A DNA stretch of 64,000 nt, from contig JAUTXW010000873.1 of the NCBI GenBank assembly GCA_030620095.1, forward strand, positions 179,501-243,500, written 5' to 3'. Positions 49,997-62,310 of the stretch are shown piece by piece. Each line of letters opens with the position of its first letter. Position 1 is the first letter of the stretch. A model generated the notes under the pieces. It saw only the letters and a list, made by a program, of their open reading frames with translations, searched no databases and was not told the DNA's origin. This stretch comes from Kuschelorhynchus macadamiae (lineage: Eukaryota; Arthropoda; Insecta; Coleoptera; Curculionidae). A program made the translations under genes and the position numbers.

Positions 49997-52882
49997 CGGC
50001 TTCGAGTGATTAACTCGTAGTTGAAACATTCGTTTTCTAGATGTGTAAACACAATATTGTTTCAAAGAGAACTTACATTTATCCTCAGAGATTTTTTTTT
50101 TATTTTAAGGAATGTAAAAATGCTGTATTTTATACTATCATATTTTCTGTTAAAATGGATTCAATCAAACGCTATCCTATGAAAGGTAACATGTAATTTT
50201 ATCGAGTGACCTAAAAAGAAGCTATTTTAAGTACTACATTCCTGTTTTTGTTCTATATCTTTGTATATTGTTCTGTTGCCAACTTGTTAAAAACCATTTG
50301 AAGTAATAATATAAGGATACGAATGTGTTAAAGCAGTATTTAAATTATTACTCAAAAACAAAGTATCAGACGAAAAAAAAATAGAGAGATCTGTTTCCTT
50401 TGGAACATATTAGCAATTAAGAAAAAGTTATTAATTCTGAAGAAAAGCAGTGCGTCCAATTTTTTCGGTGAAAAATATCTCACTATATGTTGTCACCCAC
50501 GCCACTGACCAAACTATTAGAAATAATTTTGTTCCAGAAGATTTTTTATGTCATAGAAACGCAATTTGATATCTAAATTTGTTTCCGAAGTATAAAAAAT
50601 TAATTTTTTAAATTTTCTTTTACACCCTCTATCTCGGAAACTAAGCATTTGCGGACCTATAAATATATAATTTTTGAATTGTTTTGATCTTCCAAACACA
50701 TTTTTAGAATATTTCCCTTTCCTCCCGAAACACCCTGATAATATATGGAGAACATATTAATATCTAAAGAAAAAAGTAATATCGCTTCCTACTAGGAAAG
50801 TTTTAAAGTAGACACTCCGAAGAACGATAGTACGGTAATATGGAACCAACGACGGTTCCTACTCTCATCACGACTCATACCTGGCGATACTTAGCGTATT
50901 ACTGGCGCGGTGCGTTATAGCACTCTCACTATATACTTAACAGGCGTATTTTTCTGATTATGTACTTCAAAGAAACGTATTTTTACTATGATTAATAAGA
51001 AAAATATGAGTTGAATTGCGAATCGATGCATACATTACTCAAAAATGTATTAACTTCGTTACAGCTTTAAGAGCTAAGTCTTATGCTGCGAAAATTATAT
51101 TTTCAGTTAATTTCAATGCAGAAAAAGGGAGACACTATGTTGAATTGAAGGAAATAAAAATTTCAAAACGTGGAGATTTGGAACAATCGTTCAGCAATTT
51201 AAACGAAGTAAATGCAACGGGCATTTATAATATTTCAAATTTAATACATTTTTTAATAAATATATATAATGCACATTATAATATCTAAAATGTAGGAAAA
51301 TTCAGAGATAATATATTTAAAAGATATTTTTTTCCTATCAATTAAAAATATATGGAATTAATCTATGACTGAACAAAGGATAGCGTAGTTTAAATTCGCT
51401 TTTTAAAATACATAAAAAAAATCAAAATGTATGACTTGTTTAAAATTCTACAATTTTAAACTCTCTACTACTTTTAACTTTTTAAACATAATATAGACGA
51501 TCAAAAGAGAAGATAGGTGTGGTGGTAATAATCACTCTTGTATTTCAAAAACATATACTTTTGTAACTATAGACTTACTACTCAAATAATAATTATATCA
51601 TTAACTAAAATCCTGCGTTTTGACTATCTGCATATATTAAGTTTTTTTTTTAATTCTTGTGAGCTCCCAAAAATCGGTTTTTAAAGTACATGGAGTTTAA
51701 ATTATAAAACTGTCGTTTTGTGTTAGTTCTTATGTAAACTACACACAAATGTTGGTTATTTAGAGGGTATTTTTTTTAAACCGATGTTCTTTTAAGTTGA
51801 GAATTGACACGTTTTATTATTATAAATGTGGAAAGGAGCTTCAGACCATATTTGGAATTCTTGTTGATCGTCCTTAAATGTTTAAGTACATTTTTGCGAT
51901 TAACAATTGTATGATAAATAAACTTTAAACAAATTGCTATATTATATGTCTGTCTGTTGATGTGTCTCTCTGTGTGTATGAGTGTTTGTGTGTCTGTCTG
52001 TCCGACGGTTTGGCTGTGTATTTGAGTGTGGATGAAAAAGAACTTCTATTTTATGATTTTTCGTTTTTACACTAGCATTAAAATTGTTATTTTTATTATT
52101 CACCGATCTCAGTATCGCTTCGGTATTAAAATATGCTGTTTTTCGAGTGAAATCGGCTCCAATGGCAAAATTTGTTATTAGCTTGAAAAAAAATTAGAAA
52201 ATTAGAAAATGCTGCTGAGGACATGGACGTGAAAGAAAAGACCTTCGGTATTTTTCGAATATTTCTTTATTTTTTAAAATAAAAACAAAATATGCACATG
52301 AGGTATATAGGAGACAAAAAATGCATATATTTAATTAAATTTCGATTGGTATTCGTATGTTTAATTATATTTTGATTTGAAGTAGGGATAAAAAAAATAC
52401 TGCGGGTTCAGTAAAAAAATGTGCGGAAAGCATGAAAAAGTTGCGGGGTTTGGTGAATCTGAAGAAATTGTAGTTTGTTAGTTTTATATGAAAAAATATA
52501 GGTGTGTGACGTGTTTCCTATATATCTAATAATTTGGATTTCAGTCGAGTCTGAGATCTGAAAAAAACCTGTTATAGCTTCCAGCAAAAATTAAAAAATT
52601 AGAAATTTGGCTTTCTAGAAACAGATTTTAAATTTGTAGCTGATTGTACAACAGCAAAGCTATATTAATCGTTTTATAGACCACACACAACCCTTAGTAA
52701 ATACCTTTCACAAAATTTTTGTAAAAGTAACTTTTACAAAAATACCTCAGCTTTAAAGAGTTAAAACCAAAAAAAAAAATGTAAAATGACTGACTCACCG
52801 TAAAGTTGGTTGCGCCGACCATTTCGAGAGCATAAAAACGCGTATGTTTAACTATATTTTGATTTAGAAAGTGCAGGGTTAC
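49997..52882. other. 3' flank of the FYVE gene and non-coding DNA
   Basis: Starts with the presumed 3' UTR. 50820-50930 is less AT-rich and unassigned. 51016-51288 is open for 90 codons (KCINFVTALRAKSYAAKIIF...), with no recognised similarity and no splice evidence; I give it little weight. 51950-52035 is a TGTCTG/TGTG-rich simple patch. Nothing else seen. Confidence 0.4.
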
Positions 52883-53520
52883 CAGGGACGTGCGGTGAAA
52901 TTTGAAACAAAGGAAACAATTTTTCAAAACATCTATTTGTAATGTAGTTTTTTTTGTGTGTGTTTTTTTGCAAACTTATCGATAATTCCGTCGTAGAAAC
53001 ACGGTTGCTGTTACATTGTCTGGTTCAATCGCCAACAGGGACACATGCGAAAGACGATTTTGTCCTGTCGAATTCCGCAAATATCTAAGTCTCTATTCGT
53101 TTAAGCGCAGAAAAATTACGTTTTACCCAGGCACTAGTATGTAGCTGGAATGGTCAACACTAACTCACATAATTTAAGTGCCTCTGAATATGCGTTTGTT
53201 AAATATATTTCTTTCAAAAAAGCCAATAACTCAGTAACAGAAACAGCTGTTAGTTTCGAACGTAACACAACTAAATAAAAGTACTGCCTATAATGAAGCA
53301 TCAAATATTCCGGAAAATGTTTTCCCTTAAACGCGTTAAAATTACACAATTCGAGAAAGTTTAGGTCTTCAAGGTTTTTAAACCTGTTGTCCACCTCTTG
53401 ATAAAGTTGATCCAAAATTTGGTAAAAAAGTCGTCGATAACACCTTTTAATATCTCCAATATTATCCATGCGCACGAGTTTTTTTTGTGGCTCCAAATCG
53501 ACGATATTCGTACTTTCTCA
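52883..53520 (-). pseudogene. hAT element 5, 3'-terminal fragment
   Basis: Minus-strand C-terminal half of a DUF4371-type hAT transposase. 53134-53496 reads LYQEVDNRFKNLEDLNFLEL and ends LCELVLTIPATY; after a shift, the dimerisation region near 52990-53110 reads LRNSTGQNRLSHVSLLAIE. The element terminus CAGGGACGTGCGGTGA starts at 52883. No opposite end is seen, so this is a truncated copy. Confidence 0.8.
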
Positions 53521-54966
53521 GCATTAATCATATCTCTTTTTTTTGTTTATTGTATTTTCGAATTCGCATTTTTTTTTACACAGAATCCGATACCGTTTGT
53601 TTTACATTGTAATAAATTAAATACATTATCTGAAAATGGAAATTTTTCTGAAAAAATCAAGAAGTAAAAAGTTAAAGTTAAAATTGTTTTTTAAACTATC
53701 TAAAAATCCTCCTTGTAAAAATAGATAAAATATATATCTACATTTATATGTGAACAATTAATAAAATAAATTTCCTTCACCCAGAACTCCTCGTTATGAA
53801 TCTTTCCTTTTATAAGGAAAACAGAATTGTGACTCAATTTAGTTTTGCGTAGTCATTTAGTAAACGTTTACACTGTGTTTTAAAGATTTTTATAAATATT
53901 GTTTTTGTAACTACAGTTTTTTTTTAAATAAAATGCCCAAGTACAAATTGGTCAGACCGAACTTAATGTAAAGTTATCTTATTTTCTGTTCGTAATATAT
54001 AGTGAACAAAATGAGTTTGAAGTTTAATGTGTCTGTATATTGATCAATATCAGCTATAATAGCTTTTATAAATAAAAGGCAAAACGCCAAATTTCAGTAT
54101 ATGAGTGAGGTGTTTAACAATAAATAAAATTAGATTAGTGGCGTTCAGATAAATGTGACTGTGGTACACTGACATGGTGCATTTACGATTGAAGTGTGAA
54201 AAGGCAATACAGTAAATATACATTCCAATATACTGGATTATTAAATATAAGGAAATCGCGTCAGTTTTTTAAACATATGGGAAAATGTTATAGCGGGTGT
54301 TTTAACAAATCCTGACGAACCAGTTTTTTAAAATGGAATACTATATAATATTGTATTATACACCCATCACTTAAAACTTCTCACGCCGCTTATTTTTGTA
54401 ATTTCTTTTGGCTACAAATCAAATTGAACTTTTTAAAAATAAATAAATTGCTGACAGAAATTATATAATAGGTGTCTAAATCCAAGAGTGAGGAATATAC
54501 CTTTTTTGATTATGTTGAATATGTACAGGTTTATTCATTATATTTTGAAACCCAGCTACAGTCGTAATTATAAGTTTTAGAAAAAAAATTTTAATACAGA
54601 AGTTGTAGAGTTTTTCGTCTATTTATTATTTATCATTTAGATCTACCGGAATAAAAAATGAGACATTTAGAAGATAATTCTCTGTTCTCGGTTGTCTTTA
54701 AATAAAAAGGTATCAAACCTGGTATATTTCTAATCGGTAAGACGAGACCCATTCAATAAAATGATAATATAAAGGATGTTCCATTAAAAAAAATACAAGT
54801 TATATAACTTCTGTATTTAATTTTTTTTTAATCCTGTAATTGACAACAACGAAATCTAGAACATTTGTTGGCAACTATTACAAAAATGCAGTAAGATTAC
54901 AAAGACATTTAAAATAAAAATATTTAAAAATATCTTACATTTTTCAAAGCCTAAATCTGAATTACT
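53521..54966. other. Non-coding stretch, nothing recognised
   Basis: AT-rich with closed frames and homopolymer runs. No TIR, RNA gene or conserved motif seen. Confidence 0.5.
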
Positions 54967-57900
54967 CAGTGTTGGACTGGCCCGCCTGGCGACGGGGCCC
55001 CCCTAGCTTTGGGGCTCGGCGAACAATCTAAAACTTATAATAATTTATTTTTTTTTCAAGTTTGGAATAATAATTACATTTAAACTTAAGGGATATAAAT
55101 ATGTTCTATAAAATGCAACAATGAAGACTGACAACTAAGCAATAATGCTACTATCGATTTCTGTCGGGGAGGGAAGCACGTACCTGTAGCTCATAGACGT
55201 AGGATGGTAACAATAACAGCAAAAAATAGTTTGATTTTGTATTGTGTACTGTTTTAATATGAAACGTAGCTATATAAGCGGAGCTGCTAAAAGAAAAAAA
55301 CAACAGAAAAAACGTGAAATTGTTACGAAAACAAGAAAAATCGACATTTTTTGTTTATCTTCGAACAAAGAACCTAATGTCATGGAAAAGGTCGATGAAC
55401 CTATGGATATAGGTAAGAATTGAAATAGAAGGGTGATATTGTCAAAAACCTAAAGGTATATGAATACGATAAAGAATAAAAGAAGGTATTGTATGATTAA
55501 CTCATATGTATGATTAACTGCTGTTTGTGGCTTCTTTCATAAAGCTAATAAACTTATAGGAATTTGTGATTCGTTACAGAAGCCATCTAAAAATATTATT
55601 CTTTTTTTTCAAAATAAATGTTTTGTCTCCATTGCGTTAGTATTGTACTTAAGGCGAAATCAAACGACTGGTGTACTTGACAAACATTTTAACAGGTTTA
55701 CACATCACCCATTGACTTGTGCTATATTCACCTACAACCCGCGGCAAATAGGCAAGTGCCCAATATGGTTACAAACATTCTTGTAAAAAAATATTTTCCT
55801 AGCATGTTTTGAACACCTAGTATGATATTTCACCCCCTGACTTGTGTAAACGCGTTTAAATACTCCTCAAATATATCAGTCGTTGAGCGGGCCAGTTGCT
55901 CTCTTTACTCAGTTATGTTTTAGCCAAAATTAAAATTCAAAAACCGAACTTATGTAGTTTTTTCCAGGGTACCAGATTGTGGAAAAAAAAGCAATTATTG
56001 AAGGTCAAATAAAAGAAGTATGGCGGAAAAACTGATATTAACCAATAATATTTTAGCATTTATGATAAAAACATTCTGATGGTTTATCAAAACCCTACAA
56101 CTTTTGTATTTACAACATTTTCGTATCTTCGTTCTATCTAATATTTTACAAATTTTGTAAAATTGAAGATCATAGAATATAAAAATACATGTATAAGAGC
56201 CTAATAAAGTGTTTTCATACAAGTTACACTTATTTTAGTTTAGAATTTTAGCTTAAAATGAAATTAAAAAACATATTTTTGTATTTTTGATTTTCAAGAT
56301 AAAATTCTATAACTGAAAATTCTAACCAAAAAAATTTACTATCCTTTTATTCCCATATTCTGTAACTTTGCATTCTCAAAACTAAATTTTTTATGTGTAC
56401 ACTCCATCTTTTTAATTTACAATAACATTTTCCTAAAAATCAACCATGAAAAATTTTCCGATTTGCTAGGAACTTTTCAGGTACACGGTCTATACAGTGT
56501 GTTTCTCTTTCATTCTTTTTAGGCTTAGTATCAACTTTTTTTTTAATCTTAAATGTTTGTAACATTCTTGTAACACATAGAAAGTGGCTTTCTTATTCTT
56601 TGGAAGTGAACAAATTATTTTGTGCAGCTGCAAGTTTCGCCTTTCGTCACAGGACATCCTTTTTATGTAAAACATTCTTATAAAGTCGTTCATTGCGGCA
56701 TTGGTAAGCTGTCATGGTGGTGATATTGTTACATTAATAAATACAAATTTGAGTACTGTACGTTCTAGAGAAATAAAGAATCGTCGATTAGTTATCAAAC
56801 GTTTAATAGATATTATATTATTAATTGGCGGACAGGGTTTAGCCTATAGGGGAAAAGAAGAAGCTACGTTAAATACCCAGGCAAATCATAGACATTTTTT
56901 AGAGCTGGTAAAATTGTTAGCAGAGTATGACGTTATATTGCAAAAACATGTACAGTAACATTTCCGTCTAAATCATTTGTTAATAAATTTATAGCAGTAA
57001 TTGGTTCTATTAGACAAAAACGAATTTTAAATGATCTTAAGCAATGTAATACATATAGCATAATGAATGAGAGCATTCAAGATGTGGCAGTAACGGATCA
57101 ATTTGCGATTTTCGTGCGCTATGTCGTAGAGTCTATGACATAGACGATCAGGTATATGAAATACTATTGGATTTAGTTGTAGAAGAATCATCTGGACAGG
57201 GCCTCTTTAATTTAATTAAAACTCGCTTTGAGGCACTTAACATTCCTCTTTTTAACATTATTACTTGTTCTGTTGATGGAGCCAGCAACATGACCGGAAC
57301 GTATCATGGGCCACAGGCATACTTAAAACAAGAGAATCCGTCAAATATACACTCAATGCATGGTTTATACACTGAATTTGGTTATAAGTGACTCGACTGC
57401 AAATTGTGTTTTAACTGAAAATCTCTTTGGTCTTCTACAAGAATCGGCTATATTGATAAGTAATTCATATAAAAAGATGAATATATGGTCTTCCTTAACC
57501 AAAGAGCAACGTACATCTCGAAATAGACTATATCGTCTAAAAAAATAGGTACGACATGTTGGTGGAGTAAACACAAAGCTCCTCAGAAATTAGTAAATTC
57601 GTTACGAGTCTTTCATTCCTACATGAAAATAGTACAAGGAAGGTTTGACACTAAATCAAAATTTTTGGCTTGCACTTTACTTGAAAAATGTAGTGAATTT
57701 GAATTGATTTATATGTCTGCAATCAATCTAGATATATTTTCGGTTACTTCTTCTGTCTCAATAGGTTTACATTCAAGTAGATTAGATTATTTAAAAGCTT
57801 GGAAATCGGTAGAAACTTTGTTAAAGCAAATTAAAGAAAAAAGAAATGATGAGCACTTTTTAAAACTTCACGATCAAAGAAAATTTTATGTCGAAGTCGT

Positions 57901-58680
57901 AAATAATAAATTTCAAGATAACGATCAGATTTCATTGCAAATTGATTTTAAAGAAAAGAGAATTCCTAAAAACAAAAAATGCTTAGTGACGAAAAAGCAC
58001 ATGACGAGGCTAGATATTTTTCTCCATCTCAGAGCTACAAATCTGTATATTATGAGATTCTGGACACTGTTTCAAATAGTATAGACGAAAGATCTGTTCC
58101 AAACAAATCATTACTCCTAGACTTCCTATTTTGACCACAACAAGTTTTGCGATATTTCTTCTATGGATTTTTCTGAACATGCGCTTTCAACGGTGGGTAG
58201 ACTTGTAAACGTCGAAACATGTTGCTAACAGAATTTATACAGTTTTCTGGACAATACAAGACCTATATAGTAAATTGTAAGTAAAAGTTGATAATATTGA
58301 AAATCTGTCTAGAAATAGTGAAACTGACAGCAGCAGTGATGATGAAGAGAAAAATAGTGAAAAAAATAATAGTGGTGCTTGTAAACGTAAACATTTAGCT
58401 TCAGACAAAAAAAAATTTTAACTGTCTAATAATTTACTATTAAATTTATTATGACGTTACCGATTATCCAAGTGTCTTGCGAAAGGGTTTTTAGTAAATT
58501 AAAAATAATAAAAATCAAACTGAAATCTCAAATTGACCAATCGATTTTATCAACATTTATTTTGATGCATGCGGAAAGAGATTTGTTTAATAATTTAAAT
58601 AAAGATGACATTACTAACTCACTTGCAGCTACAAATGATGAACTAAAGCGTTTACTGATAGACTAAAAGTATTATTGTTG
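54967..58680 (+). mobile_element. hAT element 6 (ZMYM1-like), 5' terminus present
   Basis: Begins CAGTGTTGGACTGGCCCGCC, a typical hAT terminus, followed by a GC-rich subterminal region unlike its AT-rich surroundings. Coding parts run on the plus strand to a stop at 58664-58666. The expected opposite terminus (complement of CAGTGTTGG) was not found downstream, so the 3' end is lost or replaced by the BED-finger fragment at 58.75 kb. Confidence 0.7.
55259..58666 (+). pseudogene. hAT transposase (DUF4371/ZMYM type) of element 6, with 5' exon
   Basis: Exon 1 (55259-55412) reads MKRSYISGAAKRKKQQKKRE ... KIDIF, the usual basic start of this group, and ends at a GTAAG donor. After 55413-56700, which has no coding match and may be intron plus an insertion, coding resumes: 56780-56958 (VIKRLIDIILLIGGQGLAYR, HFLELVKLL), 57167-57391 (ITCSVDGASNMTGTYHG), 57360-57548, 57623-58084 and the dimerisation region 58451-58666 (VSCERVFSKLKIIK). 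Many stops and frameshifts, so old. Element 6 and copies 1, 2 and 5 belong to the same broad transposase group. Confidence 0.8.
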
Positions 58681-58745
58681 TTCTTTCGTATATTTTTATT
58701 TTAAAACATTTGCGTTAGCTCGAAATTATGATTTTTATTATTTTT

Positions 58746-59008
58746 ATGAGAAATGTTGTTATTGCAAAGACTTTGTAAGTGTTGCCGGTGGATCAACAGG
58801 AAACATTTATCAGCATATAAAAAGGAGACATGCGACCATATCTTTGAAGCGGGTGGACCCAGACAAAGAAGTACACATCTTTAAAGTGACAGAAAAAGAA
58901 CAAGAATCCGAACACCAACCTTGCGCTTCTACCTCAACGGCCCCACCACAAAATCCAGAAAAGAAAATTGAATTATCTGTGTGTTCAAGCAATATTGTTG
59001 ACCATTAA
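58746..59008 (+). pseudogene. BED-finger hAT fragment (element 7)
   Basis: Reads EKCCYCKDFVSVAGGSTGN then IYQHIKRRHATISLKRVDP: CxxC, then G-G-S-T-x-N and HxxxxH, a BED zinc finger of Ac/ZBED-type hAT transposases. Ends at TAA 59006-59008 without a catalytic domain. It adjoins the end of element 6 but belongs to a different hAT type, so it is a separate fragment. Confidence 0.7.
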
Positions 59009-59104
59009 GTTTTAGTAAAAGTCAAACACTTGATAAACAATTAGTGTATGATAGTGAAATAATTCCAACCGTTTATTACACTGTTAAGAGAATATATTTT
59101 ATCT

Positions 59105-59912
59105 GTGCTAAAACGTACGTTTAGGATAACAATTCCCCATCTTGTCATGAATTTAGATCTACGCGAACCCAGTATAATCGCAATCGCGGTGCTACGAAAT
59201 CGATATTACGTTAACAGCAGGCAGCTTACTCGCGACGCGTATGGACGCGGTCCGATTTTGATACTAGAGTCGTTCCAACCGGGTCCGCCACTGGATTCTT
59301 TTAATCGGACCGGGTCCACTCGGGACGACACAAGTGTATTGTCAAGCTTGTCTTATCAACCCCTTGAGCACTTTACGAGGACCAAAGTACTAGAACATAC
59401 AAGTATAATACCTTCTCTCTCTACATGATTACGGAGTCCATACGATTTTTAATGATAGTTCATTAGAGTTATGTAAACCAAAAAGAGACCTGCAGTCTCC
59501 TGTATCTTTGCTTGATTTCGATTTTTTTCTGCCAGAAAACATTCAGAATTCGGGAAGGGAAATTGACCTTGCCTCCATATGCGATGGAAACTTGGACACA
59601 GAAATAGACCGTAGGCCCGGGCTCACGAATTTTACTTTTTAAAAATCAGCTACAGGACATGATTTTAATAATTTTTTCGAATTAAAGCAACATCATATAG
59701 GACATGGTATCCCTGGTGGGGAAACTACCAGAAAGGTGACCGTGTTCGGCGATAAAAATAAAAAAAATTCCAAATTTAAATCGCACCAATCAGAACATGG
59801 CTTCCCTGGTGGGGAAACTACCAGAAAGGTGACCGTGTTCGGCCGTAAAAATAAATATTTGTCCAAATTTAAATCACACCGTATAGAACAGGAACTTGAA
59901 GTTGCTAGCTAG
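59105..59912 (+). pseudogene. Broken paralogue of the orphan repeat gene at 22-1032
   Basis: Same family and same strand as the ORF at 22-1032. Conserved blocks in the same order: SVLSSLSYQPLEHF near 59335-59375, TIFNDSSLEL near 59440, SLLDFDFFLP, REIDLASICDGN and TEIDRRPGL (59505-59625), then after a TAA near 59639 the two 31-codon repeats at 59700 and 59793 (GHGIPGGETTRKVTVFG; EHGFPGGETTRKVTVFG), ending in a stop at 59910-59912. A stop and frame change near 59426-59440 also breaks it. The repeat cores are kept better than the rest. Upstream sequence from 59105 is open but only weakly alignable. Confidence 0.8.
59700..59885 (+). repeat. Two 93-bp repeats of the orphan gene family
   Basis: Units begin at 59700 and 59793, exactly 93 bp apart, as in the other family member. 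The first 17 codons of the two units are almost identical; the linker is Lys/Asn/Ser-rich instead of the LALNNFSN type. Confidence 0.85.
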
Positions 59913-60002
59913 ATTTGTTGTATCTGGTTTTCTAACTTGGGCTGTAGCATTTTCGGCAGTTAAAAAGCATATTTTTTCAATGATGTCAATGTTCTACGGA
60001 AG

Positions 60003-61400
60003 TCAGACTTGAATTTGGTTACAAAGCTCAGTTAAAAAATATCTGCACCTATCCTGGATGAGTTTTACTTCGTTAATTTCTACTCCTACTTTTGCTTCAT
60101 TAAATGAATAGCCAAAATTAATATCTACGCTCATTTCGAAGTCTTGAAATTTAAAGGAAATCAGATCTTTATCAAGGACTTTTTCAAGGCGCATTGGCGG
60201 TATGATGATACTTAAGTAATTTCTAAACAAGAGCACAAGGTCTTTCTTAGTTGGACAGAGTTTGCTTTCTCACTTTGAAAAGCTGTGTTAAGAGTGGTTA
60301 GCTCTTTCAGAATTGTTTGATGAAAAACCATATAAAAATAATTTTTTCTGTCAGCTAACATTTCATAAAGTTGTTGTGCAGTATAACATATAACATCTCT
60401 CATTCCCTTTTGCTGATTGAAAGTGCAGTTTTAAGACATCCCACTGATCTGATACATTAGTAACGAGCTAGCTATCTTATACCGCTTAATTTATCAGTTT
60501 TTGTTGGGGTTGCTTCGTTCATTGTTTCATATAATTTTTTATATTCAATCTGTTGTTTAGAACTACAGCTAAACCAATTGCGTTTCTTTTATGAGAAAAT
60601 ATAAATGTTTTGGTAGTGTTTTGAATGAATGCTCGGCAGCCAAGTATAGAGAGTGAGAAACACATTTAACCACTACCAAATCTTGACTTCTCATTGCTTT
60701 TAGATGCATTGAGAATGAATTATGCCTTTTATTACCAATTATCACATTTGCGCCATCTACTCCAACCCCAATTAAATTGCCTTTTAGCAGATTGTCTATC
60801 AACAATTGACGCCTCAATGTTTCACTTAAAATCAAAGCATCTCCCGCATCTATTTCTAATAATCTATAGAAAATAATTACGAAAATAAATAGAAAATAGT
60901 GATTTTTTTTTGGATTTACTGAAATATTGTATCATAATACACATCAGTTTAGTACAGTCAATAGCTGTGCTTTCATCTATTATGAGGGAAGAGTTTTCAT
61001 TTCTACCATTAGAAATCAGTTTTTCTAATAAGCACGGGGCAATCACATTTAAAATTAGAGCTGTATCATTTGTTCTGTGTGTTTTTACCCCCTTGAGTAA
61101 TTCGAAATTATCACCAAACTGTTAATTAATTCGCTTAAATGATCCGCTGTCCTTGTAGAACAGTGTTCCGCTATAAAGGCTGCTATTTTCAACTCTGCAA
61201 TTTTTCTTTTCTTCGAAATATTTACTGGCATAAATTCAGTGTTTTTCTTACTCGGACCAGCCCTACATTTCTTCTCAAATTCGATGTGTTTTTTTTATTT
61301 AGAATGAACCAGCAGATCTTTTTTGTGTGCGATAAGAGAACTATTGCATATTTTACAAAGTGTAAAATAAGTAGGTATATAATACGAATCCATAAAAGCT
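60003..61400 (-). pseudogene. hAT transposase remnant (SCAND3/ZBED-like), element 8
   Basis: Minus strand. Near 61370-61140: a finger-like CNSSLIAHKKDLLVHS and a basic stretch, then KRKIAELKIAAFIAEHCS. 60864-61046 has SSLIIDESTAIDCTKLMCI (first catalytic region). 60569-60835 has LIGVGVDGANVIIGNKRHNS and VVVKCVSHSLYLAAEHSFKT (second catalytic region). 60003-60403 carries helical pieces (YEMLADRKNYFYMVFHQTIL, LIQDRCRYFLTELCNQIQ). The dimerisation domain and both termini were not found. Frameshifts separate all blocks. Confidence 0.75.
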
Positions 61401-62084
61401 AAAACTTACCCTTTAGCTCATTAAACTTCTATATTTATTCGACATATTTATTCAAAAATAAAACGTATTTAACACGTAACGCAAAGTTACAAATAACCTA
61501 AATCTTACTCCAGAAAACAAAACAAACCATTGCTCAGAGTTCAAAGCCCCGGGGAATCACCCCGAAGACGTAGTTGATTGAGTGCGCTGCGAATTGAATA
61601 TTTTTTTTTTGTCAATAAATGGCGACAAAATGTGGCAAAATGAGGCTCTAAATTTTTTATTGTTTTGTATGTAAAACATGTTTAATAAATTAATTTTACT
61701 AACGTCAAACAAAAAAAATCCCCTACTGTTTGGGGATATTCCCCTAATCTGGCAACCCTGCTTTACTGCCTTATGGGCGAATTCGTGGCACAAAAGGTGC
61801 CCGAGATGTAGCTGGCGACATCGTCGCCGCCAGGAAAGGTCCGAGATTTCCTCGTCGCCGCCAGGAAAGGTCCGAGATTTCCTTGGCGCCGCGCGCTGCC
61901 AGTCGTTTACAGCGAAACAGCGGATAGATTGGATAGTCGGAGGAGATGTACGAATCGCTTACCTGTATTGTTTACATCATAGTGGTTATTGTTTTTTGCT
62001 CGTTTTCGAGTCAAACTCGTGAATTTTTAACTCTACGAAACTGGAGTACGTTTCATTCTTGTGAAACTGTTAATTAAAGCAATT
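61401..62084. promoter_or_regulatory. GC-rich segment upstream of the THAP exon
   Basis: 61780-61920 is clearly richer in G+C and CpG than its surroundings, with a perfect 31-bp tandem duplication (61821-61851 and 61852-61882) and a downstream GGCGCCGCGCGC patch. It ends about 165 bp before the THAP ATG, so it may be a promoter, but no TATA or initiator is evident. 61401-61780 is plain AT-rich DNA. Confidence 0.35.
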
Positions 62085-62310
62085 ATGTCTGCCAGAAAAA
62101 TAGAATGTGCGTATGTTGGATGCAACAACAAAAGAAGAATAATTTGTTGAGCTTTTTTAAATTCCCCGAGGCCCGACATTCTTTGTCAATGGATACAAAA
62201 CTGTGGCATTTTTGTGATTTTATGTGAAAATCATTTTTCTAAACACGATTTGTATTCAAGTGGTGAAAGACAATTACTGAAGAAAAATGCTGTTCCTATA
62301 TTGTGGACAC
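62085..62310 (+). pseudogene. THAP-domain first exon, two frameshifts
   Basis: From ATG 62085: MSARKIECAYVGCNNKRR (first two Cys of the C2CH finger), then in another frame LSFFKFPEAR, then in a third frame CQWIQNCG (conserved Trp), LCENHFSKHDL (third Cys and His) and LLKKNAVPIL. Together this is a whole THAP DNA-binding domain of about 75 residues. A GTAAGT donor at 62311 ends the exon. THAP domains occur in host transcription regulators and in P-element-type transposases; nothing downstream settles which. With two shifts it is likely a pseudogene, unless they are sequencing errors. Confidence 0.75.

Noticed and set aside
51016..51288. 90-codon ORF as a host gene
   Set aside because: No homology, promoter, splice or conservation evidence; within the range expected by chance in 64 kb, though its composition is less AT-biased than nearby ORFs.
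56490..56693. 67-codon minus-strand ORF (SCDERRNLQLHKIICSLP...)
   Set aside because: Coding-like but short, lying inside the gap of hAT element 6 with no recognised match; not enough to call a gene.
61678..62022. 114-codon ORF upstream of the THAP exon
   Set aside because: Its later part translates a tandemly duplicated CpG-rich segment, composition is odd, and no domain is visible; more likely promoter or 5' leader.
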